12,547 nucleotides of DNA from Candidatus Pacearchaeota archaeon. GTDB taxonomy: Archaea > Nanoarchaeota > Nanoarchaeia > Pacearchaeales > GW2011-AR1. A program made the translations under genes and the position numbers. The notes below the pieces were generated by a model, which worked only from the letters and a program-made list of their open reading frames with translations, searched no databases and was not told the DNA's origin. Position 1 is the stretch's first letter, and every line of letters begins with the position of its first letter. Shown here piece by piece: positions 5,837 through 11,920 of the stretch. The stretch is taken from contig NZAS01000081.1 in assembly GCA_002686195.1 (NCBI GenBank), positions 1 through 12,547 on the forward strand, given 5' to 3'.

Positions 5837-8650
5837 ATGTCAGAAGCTTTTGACGATCCAATTATAATGGAAATTCCTATGGAGATTCCAGAAAGTCTTT
5901 ATCGGTTAAATGATATAATGGTTGGTGCTAGATTTGAGATGTATATAGCGGGAGGGGCCGTAAGAGACACTATTCTTGGGAAGACTCCAAAGGATTATGA
6001 TATAGCTACAAATGCTTCTCCATTGGATGTGGTTAAGCTTTTAAGCCCATACGTTAAGAGGGCTGAGGTGCAAGGAGAGAAATCATTTGCTGTAGCAAGG
6101 TTAATAGCTCGGGATGGAAACGAGTATGAATTTGCTCCTTACAGGCTTGAGTCTGGCTCCAGATCTGGCGGCGAAGCAGTCTTGTCTACTAAGGAAAATC
6201 CCTTATCTATAAGGCATGATGTAAGCCGTAGGGATTTAACTATAAATGCTTTATTTTATAGGATTCCAACTTTAGAAGAGCGAAAACAAGGAAGAACAGG
6301 AGAGGTTCTTGATTATGTCGGTGGCATAGATGATATTAAAAATGAAGTCATTAGAACTGTTGGAAATCCAGAGGATAGGTTTGGCGAAGATCGCTTAAGA
6401 ATACTTAGGGCATTTAGATTCGCCGGAAGAGTAGGCGGAGAGATTGATAAAGAGGCAGCTAATGCTATTAGGAAAAACAATTCTTTAACGGAGCCAAGCG
6501 AAGCAGCGGTTTCTTCCGAAAGAATCAAGGAAGAGATAATTAAAGGAGTTATAACCTCAAAGGTTCCCTCTTATTATATCAACATGTTGATAGACTTTGA
6601 TCTTTTTCCACAAATATTGCCTGGACTAAAAGTATCTAAATCAAATTCATCAAGTCGGAATATTGCTGTTCAGCTTGCAACAATTCTCATAGGGAATAAT
6701 CATAATGATGCAGCCAGTGTTTTATTTGATAGAAAATTTGGAAAAATAATTAAAAATTCTGTAAAATTTCTTTTAGAATTAACTAGTTTGAATCCTGATA
6801 ATTTAATAGAGTTAAAAAATCAAGTGACGCGAATGAAGCGTACTGCTAAATCTATTTTGAGAAACGAAGATGTAATTGATTTTGGAATAACCATAGGACA
6901 AGACTTTAGTAGGTTTGTAGACTTCGCGTCTGCTCCCCCTATCATGTCTGCTCAAGACCTTATAGCAGGAGGCCTTACCCCAGGGCCTGCGATAGGTGAG
7001 GCCATGAGAGAAGCAGAGATTGAGGCTTATTTCAGCGAAAGTTTGCCGGAGCCTGAAACTGTGGATGATTCTGATATTATAGATGAAGCAAGTTTCTATA
7101 ATCATTTTGTTAAAACAGCAATGATTGAAAATCCATTAGATATTCCTGTGCCAAGTTTGAGCGGAGAAGTATATATCTTTGATATGGATGATACATTTTT
7201 CTGGGCACCAGAATGGCACACTATAATAGACACCAATAATAAAGGTGATGCTATCTCTGTAGATATGGAGTTTCCAAATCTTTTTTATAAAGCAATTTCT
7301 TTTGTAAAGATGGTTAACGAAGATCATACAGATTTTATAAAAAAGGGAAAGCGTGGAAATTATATTCCAGAACTGATAGGTTCATATAAAGAAGAGGTTG
7401 GAGAATTACGACTGATAAGAGATGTCGTAGATTTGCCCACTTTAGGCAAAGAAAGACAAGTTGTATTTGTGTTGGCTGATGCATTTGGAGAGCCAATAGG
7501 TATTCCTGTATTAAAAAAATATTTTCCATCAAAACACTTAAAGGTTTTTGATCTAAGAGGAAAGTATGTTGAAGAGAAGGCTGTTATAGCCGGAGACGCA
7601 TCTTTCTATCAAAGCCCTAAAACTTTGGGACATGTTGTAAATGAAGAAATTTTAAAAATATACAATGCTCATAGTAGCAATGCAATTATTCTGACAGCAA
7701 GAGAAACGATGGATGGCATGCAAGACGGAATAAGGGATCGAATAAGCAGCGTCGGAGCTAAGCTTCCTGTTGCTATTTTTACAAAACCAACTAATATTTC
7801 TAGTGGAAAATATAAGGCTCATATTATAGGCCAGATTGCTCAACAGGAGGCTGTGAGCTCAATAGAGTTTTATGATGATAACTTAAAGTATATAACTGAT
7901 GTAAATAATATTTTAGAAAATGTATATGGACCAGATGTTCATTCGAAAGTCAGCATTCATAAGGTAAGCGTTTTAAACAAACCAGAAGAATCTCTTTTTG
8001 CGAGATTAGCTTCTAAGGATAATAATAAGGATAATAATACAAATATGTTAAAAGAATTAATTAAAATAGCAAACGAATTGGACAAGAGAGATCTTATGAA
8101 GGAGGCTGATTACTTGGATATTATTATATCAAAAACTGCAGGCAAAAAGAAGAAGGCATTATATCTAGGGGCTTTTCTTACTCCGGTTGGCAAAGAGGTT
8201 TTGAAAAGATGGTGGCTAAGAGTTGTTAAGAAGCCATTGCATCAAAACGAATATATGCATCATATGACTATAAAATTTAAACCAACTCCAGAAGAAGTGC
8301 TTGCATTGCCTGTAGGAAATACGGTAACATTAAGAATAGTTGGCTATGCAGCCGATGACAAAGGACAAGCAGTTTTGGTTTCTGGCGTAGAGTCTTCAAA
8401 TAGTCTTCCTCATATAACGGTTTCTACGTCTATGGATGAAGAAACGGGGAAAAAGGTAAGTCCTGTATATTCTAATGAGTTATTAAGCAGGGGAATAACA
8501 GAGGTTGCAACAACAGAGGGCCAGCCTGAAACTGAGGTCTTAGAAGCAAGAATAGGGTTTTTCAACGGCAAAGAACCAAGATATGATTTTGAAGGATCTA
8601 TATATGAATCTGATGAAGAAGAAGATCCTATTTTATTAACAGAATTATAA
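5837..8650 (+). CDS. Three-module RNA-repair-type protein: CCA nucleotidyltransferase, HAD phosphatase, 2H phosphoesterase
   Basis: The 937 residues contain three enzyme modules. Residues about 20-415 form a class II CCA-adding nucleotidyltransferase: GGAVRD (39-44), D53-Y-D55, RRDLTINAL (131-139), EDRLRILRAFRFA (184-196), and the C-terminal signature LTPGPAIG (379-386). Residues about 445-715 form a HAD domain: nucleophile motif D449-M-D451-D-T, threonine motif LTAR (619-622), candidate lysine K658 or K660, and acidic motif YDD with D680/D681. Its FDMDDTFFWAPEW opening resembles the HADs of 'Swiss Army Knife' RNA-repair proteins. An Asp/Asn linker and a charged helix (737-766) follow. Residues about 770-900 hold two HxT motifs, H809-M-T and H859-I-T, as in 2H phosphoesterases. 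The last residues are acidic. The first module is certain, the second strong, the third probable. Joint action on damaged tRNA ends is inference. The next gene begins one base after the stop. Confidence 0.88.
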   Translation: MSEAFDDPIIMEIPMEIPESLYRLNDIMVGARFEMYIAGGAVRDTILGKTPKDYDIATNASPLDVVKLLSPYVKRAEVQGEKSFAVARLIARDGNEYEFAPYRLESGSRSGGEAVLSTKENPLSIRHDVSRRDLTINALFYRIPTLEERKQGRTGEVLDYVGGIDDIKNEVIRTVGNPEDRFGEDRLRILRAFRFAGRVGGEIDKEAANAIRKNNSLTEPSEAAVSSERIKEEIIKGVITSKVPSYYINMLIDFDLFPQILPGLKVSKSNSSSRNIAVQLATILIGNNHNDAASVLFDRKFGKIIKNSVKFLLELTSLNPDNLIELKNQVTRMKRTAKSILRNEDVIDFGITIGQDFSRFVDFASAPPIMSAQDLIAGGLTPGPAIGEAMREAEIEAYFSESLPEPETVDDSDIIDEASFYNHFVKTAMIENPLDIPVPSLSGEVYIFDMDDTFFWAPEWHTIIDTNNKGDAISVDMEFPNLFYKAISFVKMVNEDHTDFIKKGKRGNYIPELIGSYKEEVGELRLIRDVVDLPTLGKERQVVFVLADAFGEPIGIPVLKKYFPSKHLKVFDLRGKYVEEKAVIAGDASFYQSPKTLGHVVNEEILKIYNAHSSNAIILTARETMDGMQDGIRDRISSVGAKLPVAIFTKPTNISSGKYKAHIIGQIAQQEAVSSIEFYDDNLKYITDVNNILENVYGPDVHSKVSIHKVSVLNKPEESLFARLASKDNNKDNNTNMLKELIKIANELDKRDLMKEADYLDIIISKTAGKKKKALYLGAFLTPVGKEVLKRWWLRVVKKPLHQNEYMHHMTIKFKPTPEEVLALPVGNTVTLRIVGYAADDKGQAVLVSGVESSNSLPHITVSTSMDEETGKKVSPVYSNELLSRGITEVATTEGQPETEVLEARIGFFNGKEPRYDFEGSIYESDEEEDPILLTEL
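8015..8038 (+). repeat. 12-bp tandem duplication in a linker
   Basis: AAGGATAATAAT occurs twice in direct succession and encodes KDNN-KDNN between the HAD and 2H modules. It looks like recent slippage expansion in a flexible, tolerant linker. Confidence 0.85.
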
Positions 8651-8651
8651 T

Positions 8652-8891
8652 ATGAAAGATTTTTTTAAAAGAACATTTAAATGTATAAAAAATTTATTTA
8701 CAGAACATCCCAGGCGTATGAATGAATCATATTTTTCTCATGCCCTTTGGGCTGTTTTTTATAGTGTTTGCCTTTTGTATGCAGGTGTAGCGTGTTTTGT
8801 GCATGCTATATTTCCATTTCTCTTTACACGCACTGCTTCGTCAATAGCAGAGATAATCGTAGACACAACTGATGATAGGGGACTCTTATGA
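8652..8891 (+). CDS. Small membrane protein, DUF6356-like
   Basis: A 79-residue protein with a basic N-terminus, a central hydrophobic stretch of about 25 residues (AVFYSVCLLYAGVACFVHAI) forming one or two membrane segments, and a polar C-terminus. The pattern LFTEHPRRMNESYFSHA followed by a hydrophobic helix, then HAIFPFLFTRTASS, matches my memory of the DUF6356 family (HP, ESY, H, then VH..P.LF..T.S), whose function is unknown. It starts one base after the large fusion gene and its last four bases overlap the deformylase start as ATGA. It has no good ribosome binding site of its own and is probably translated by coupling. A role at the host inner membrane is likely; anything more specific would be a guess. 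Confidence 0.8.
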   Translation: MKDFFKRTFKCIKNLFTEHPRRMNESYFSHALWAVFYSVCLLYAGVACFVHAIFPFLFTRTASSIAEIIVDTTDDRGLL

Positions 8892-9424
8892 ATGATATGC
8901 AAATTGTTTTCGTACCAAGCTTAACTCTTAGAAAGAAAAGCAGACAAGTTAATGATAATGAATTTGGAGAAGATCTAAATACACATATGAATAATATGTT
9001 AAAGAAGATGTATGAACTTAACGGAGTAGGATTAGCCGGAGTTCAGATAGGCGATGCAAGAAGGGTTCTTGTTGCAGACGCTGGCAATGGTCCTACATTA
9101 ATGGTTAATCCAGAAATTTTAAAAAGCTCCGAAGAAGTTGTCTTGTTCAAAGAAGGCTGCCTTTCTTTGCCGGGATTTCAAGTGGATCTAGAAAGAAGTC
9201 AATCTATTCATGTAAAGTATAGTGATCCATTTGGGCAGGGAAAGCAGGGGGAATTCTCTGGAGTTGACGCTGTTGTGATTCAACATGAAATAGATCACTT
9301 AAATGGAGTTACTTTGATAGAAAAGGTAAGCAAGCTTAAAAAAGATATTTATGTTAGAAAGATTAATAAGCTTAAGAGAAAAATTAAAAATAGAATTAAG
9401 CAGAACAATCAGGTCTATTATTAA
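8888..9424 (+). CDS. def: Peptide deformylase
   Basis: Removes the formyl group from N-terminal formyl-methionine of new proteins, using a metal held by one Cys and two His. All three family motifs are present: motif 1 GVGLAGVQIG (46-55), motif 2 EGCLSLPG with C91, and motif 3 QHEIDHLNG with H133, catalytic E134 and H137. Motif 1 has Gly where the family usually has a second Ala (GxGxAAxQ). After about residue 145 comes a strongly basic Lys/Arg tail ending QVYY. The start overlaps the previous stop as ATGA and has AGGGGA a few bases upstream; M4 is a possible alternative. Phage deformylases are known, especially in marine phages, and are often shorter at the C-terminus than this one. Confidence 0.95.
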   Translation: MNDMQIVFVPSLTLRKKSRQVNDNEFGEDLNTHMNNMLKKMYELNGVGLAGVQIGDARRVLVADAGNGPTLMVNPEILKSSEEVVLFKEGCLSLPGFQVDLERSQSIHVKYSDPFGQGKQGEFSGVDAVVIQHEIDHLNGVTLIEKVSKLKKDIYVRKINKLKRKIKNRIKQNNQVYY

Positions 9425-9449
9425 AAAGATAATACTTGAGGAAATTTAA

Positions 9450-11045
9450 ATGCCAAAAGATAGATATTCAGATGATTATACCATAGAGGTATTGCAAGAT
9501 AATGATCTTACTGTTTCGGCGGAAGAAGTTTTTATTTATGGTCAGGGTCAGAATGCAAAAATAGAGCTTATTGATGGTGATATAAATATAGAAGCTGCTG
9601 CTGGAGGTGTTGCCATAGTTGGGTTTAACAAAGTAAATCTTGAGTGTGTTGACTTTGGAATGACCATAAAACTAGAAGAAGATGGCATAGAAATAGAATC
9701 GGCTGGTTATCTAAACTTACATGGGGTGGCGGATGGCCAGACGCCTGATGGCGCTGATAAGAATTACTACGGCACCCATGTAGAAAACGGTATTTATGCT
9801 GATCATATTTTATGTGATAATTTTTCGCTCGGAGGAGCGACCAACAATGACGTAATAGACTGGAGTGATGTTCGGGCGGATTCGTTTAAATTTACAATTG
9901 AAGATGATAGTTATATTATTACTGATTCCTTTGGCTATACCGTATTAACGCTTGACGGCTCCGCCATGGAGCTAAAGACTACACACTCAGATTATGATAT
10001 CAATATAGATTCAGCAGGTGATTTAAACCTTGGGGCAGGGAGTTTATCGGATTTAATAATTGGAGCGAATGATGGCGCCGATCCAATGCCAAGCGACATA
10101 GCGGTTAATTGCACCAACTTGTTGGCACTAGGAACCCCGACCACCTCGGCCTCACCGACCTGCGACTCCTTCAGGCTGGCATGCGGCGGATATGGAGATA
10201 TATACGCTGGAGGTTATTTGTATTTAAGAACAAACAACAGCAACATTTATATGACTAGCGCTGGGATTAACATGAGTGTTGGAACAGATTTGGTTCATAT
10301 TGAAGGTTCGAGCTCAGACAATGTTGGGCATGTCTGCTTGATGACAAACAGTGGAACCGGAAACCAGGCAGATGTATTAAAATTGCAGATTGGGGCTTCC
10401 ACTCCTGAAAATGGGAATACTTGGCTTAGGCTGACTAGCGGCAATGACACTTCCAGCCCCCGTGATGGTGGAGATACTCGTGGAAGGATAAGGGGGGCGA
10501 ATACAGATTCGACATATTTTCTTCAATCGGCAGGTGGTAGTGTGGCTTATGACGTTGGAGTTGCTGGGGATGCTGTTTTTGAATCACAGTCATCAGACTT
10601 TGGAGAGTGGTTTGAGGTTGGAGACCCATTAGAGTGGACAGACAATGAGGCTTTAGAGGAAATAAGAGAAGCTAATAGGTTTTATTTTGGGATTCCGGGC
10701 GGAACAGTGGTTTACGTTAGAGATAGAAAGCTTTATAAAAATTCGCCAGGAATCCCGATGGTGGTTACCTATAGAGCCCTGCTTGTTGGAAACTATAAGG
10801 AGAGCAACGAAAACAATAATGATTGGTTTGGGCAAATTTTATCATTTGTAGGACAGATTCCGGTTATAGTTAATGGCTCAGCGGCCACTGGCGACTTCTT
10901 GGTACCCTCTGGAGAGGGTCATTGTATTTCTATATCTGAAGATGATATAACATTCAAACAATATATTAACTCAATAGGGCGGGCGCTAGAAAGCAAAGAA
11001 GAAGATGCCCTTGGCCTTATTTGGTGTGCAATTGGTATAAAATAG
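9450..11045 (+). CDS. Repetitive beta-rich virion/fibre protein with G2-peptidase-like C-terminal domain
   Basis: The 531 residues are Asp/Gly/Ser/Asn-rich with many short strands (GDINIEAAAGG, DYDINIDSAGDLNL, SNIYMTSAGINM), the pattern of elongated phage fibres. From about residue 378 the style changes to a compact C-terminal domain: SSDFGEWFEVGD (381-392), a middle strand region with VTYRALLVGNY, then DWFGQILSFVGQIPVIVNG (458-476) and a GD-F-LVPSG segment. This resembles the C-terminal chaperone/autoprotease domains of the peptidase G2 group found on phage appendages, but I cannot show autocleavage residues. The start has TGAGG eight bases upstream. A GC-rich block near 10075-10190 interrupts the AT-rich gene. 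The stop is one base from the stop of the convergent next gene. Confidence 0.8.
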   Translation: MPKDRYSDDYTIEVLQDNDLTVSAEEVFIYGQGQNAKIELIDGDINIEAAAGGVAIVGFNKVNLECVDFGMTIKLEEDGIEIESAGYLNLHGVADGQTPDGADKNYYGTHVENGIYADHILCDNFSLGGATNNDVIDWSDVRADSFKFTIEDDSYIITDSFGYTVLTLDGSAMELKTTHSDYDINIDSAGDLNLGAGSLSDLIIGANDGADPMPSDIAVNCTNLLALGTPTTSASPTCDSFRLACGGYGDIYAGGYLYLRTNNSNIYMTSAGINMSVGTDLVHIEGSSSDNVGHVCLMTNSGTGNQADVLKLQIGASTPENGNTWLRLTSGNDTSSPRDGGDTRGRIRGANTDSTYFLQSAGGSVAYDVGVAGDAVFESQSSDFGEWFEVGDPLEWTDNEALEEIREANRFYFGIPGGTVVYVRDRKLYKNSPGIPMVVTYRALLVGNYKESNENNNDWFGQILSFVGQIPVIVNGSAATGDFLVPSGEGHCISISEDDITFKQYINSIGRALESKEEDALGLIWCAIGIK

Positions 11046-11046
11046 T

Positions 11047-11523
11047 TTAGCTTTTCGTAAACTTATCTGCTATAGAACTACTCGCCCAGCTGTTTGGCTT
11101 GATTTCACATCCGAAGCCTTGAGACCCAACAAGCATTCTCAATTCTTTTTCAAACTTGGCGGTCTTGCACTTTATTGGGTCAGACCCTATATCTAAATGA
11201 ACAGTTAATTTTCCATTTATATACGGGTCCATCTCAAGAGCCATTTCCAAAGCAGTATATGCTTCAAATAAAATTCTAGACCTTAAAGTTGGGTACCGCT
11301 TTGCCGGTACCCTTTTTTTAATATAAAATATTTGATTTTTCTTTATGCCTTTTTTATAAAAGCACACGCATGTTACAATGGAAATCTTTTCTTTTATTAC
11401 TTGAGAGTCAGTGCCAATATATATATCCAAACCTTCTTCGTTTAATTCTTTTACTCTGTTTATAAAGTCATTAGATGAAATTATTGCATTATTAAAAGTT
11501 CTTATGGTATTATTTTTTAGCAT
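11047..11523 (-). CDS. YkuK/DUF458-type RNase H-like protein
   Basis: A 158-residue minus-strand protein matching the YkuK (DUF458) RNase H-like family. It opens its fold with DIYIGTDSQ (D39), continues through TLRSRILFEAYTALEMA (E87) and VHLDIGSDP (D111), and ends with GCEIKPNSWASSSIADK (D153). The four acidic residues are in positions expected for an RNase H-fold metal site, so nuclease activity is plausible, but the family's cellular substrate is not established to my knowledge. The start is supported by GAGAGG six bases upstream on the minus strand and a TATAAT 20 bases upstream. It opposes the long plus-strand gene run and contains that run's apparent terminator within its coding sequence. 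Confidence 0.9.
   Translation of the reverse strand: MLKNNTIRTFNNAIISSNDFINRVKELNEEGLDIYIGTDSQVIKEKISIVTCVCFYKKGIKKNQIFYIKKRVPAKRYPTLRSRILFEAYTALEMALEMDPYINGKLTVHLDIGSDPIKCKTAKFEKELRMLVGSQGFGCEIKPNSWASSSIADKFTKS
11291..11319 (+). terminator. Strong intrinsic terminator inside the opposing gene
   Basis: GGGTACCG (11291-11298), loop CTTTGC, CGGTACCC (11305-11312), then seven T. The 8-bp stem is perfect and GC-rich, and the T run makes it directional for plus-strand transcripts. It lies about 250 bases past the stop of the fibre gene, inside the minus-strand YkuK-type gene, where the same bases encode residues near RVPAKRYP. It would end the long plus-strand transcript. On the minus strand no U tract follows, so the YkuK-type mRNA should be unaffected. 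Confidence 0.85.
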
Positions 11524-11543
11524 ATTGACCTCTCTATGGTAAA

Positions 11544-11549
11544 ATTATA
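11544..11549 (-). promoter_or_regulatory. Candidate -10 element of the YkuK-type gene
   Basis: A perfect TATAAT on the minus strand, 20 bases before the ATG at 11523, followed by the GAGAGG ribosome binding site. No good -35 is seen at 17 bases. Confidence 0.4.
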
Positions 11550-11619
11550 CTGGGTCCACCAGGTAATATTATATTAATAAATGGTGATATTTTCAGTCTA
11601 TTCAAAATTCAATTATAGC

Positions 11620-11625
11620 AGGAGG
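11620..11625 (+). promoter_or_regulatory. Strong ribosome binding site
   Basis: AGGAGG seven bases before the ATG at 11633; it supports this plus-strand gene over the antisense frame covering the same bases. Confidence 0.8.
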
Positions 11626-11632
11626 TTTTCTC

Positions 11633-11920
11633 ATGAGGAGGCAAAGCCCAGACAACATAAAAACAGAGAGAGAACTCCAGCTAGCCTTGAAGGATTTAGA
11701 TCGTAGATGGGCGGCTGCCCACAGCATAAAAGATTCAAGAAGAAGGTCTAAAGAAATATTAAGACTTAAAGGCGAAGTTAAACATATGCTTAATGTTTTT
11801 AAAAGATTAAATAGATCAACTAATTTAAATGATAATAATGATAATGGTTTATGGAACAAAATGCTTAAAACTATATCTTCATGGTTTGGGATAATCAATA
11901 AAAAATATAAAGATGTCTGA
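11633..11920 (+). CDS. Small basic coiled-coil protein of unknown function
   Basis: A 95-residue protein. Residues 10-62 are a charged, Arg/Lys-rich helix with heptad-like leucines (ERELQLALKDLDRRW and onward). Residues 63-73 are an Asn/Asp linker encoded by a small repeat (AATGATAAT twice). Residues 74-91 form an amphipathic helix (LWNKMLKTISSWFGII). The basic helix could bind nucleic acid or a partner. Not recognised. The gene is the first of a plus-strand pair: the next gene starts inside its last eight bases. Confidence 0.75.
   Translation: MRRQSPDNIKTERELQLALKDLDRRWAAAHSIKDSRRRSKEILRLKGEVKHMLNVFKRLNRSTNLNDNNDNGLWNKMLKTISSWFGIINKKYKDV

Noticed and set aside
11536..11577. Possible 13-codon peptide starting at ATG 11536
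   Set aside because: Too short, no ribosome binding site, and it overlaps the promoter region of the minus-strand gene.
11602..11898. Minus-strand frame of 98 codons opposite the small coiled-coil gene
   Set aside because: The plus-strand gene has a perfect AGGAGG and charged helical content; the minus frame is Leu/Ser-rich in the way typical of an antisense shadow.
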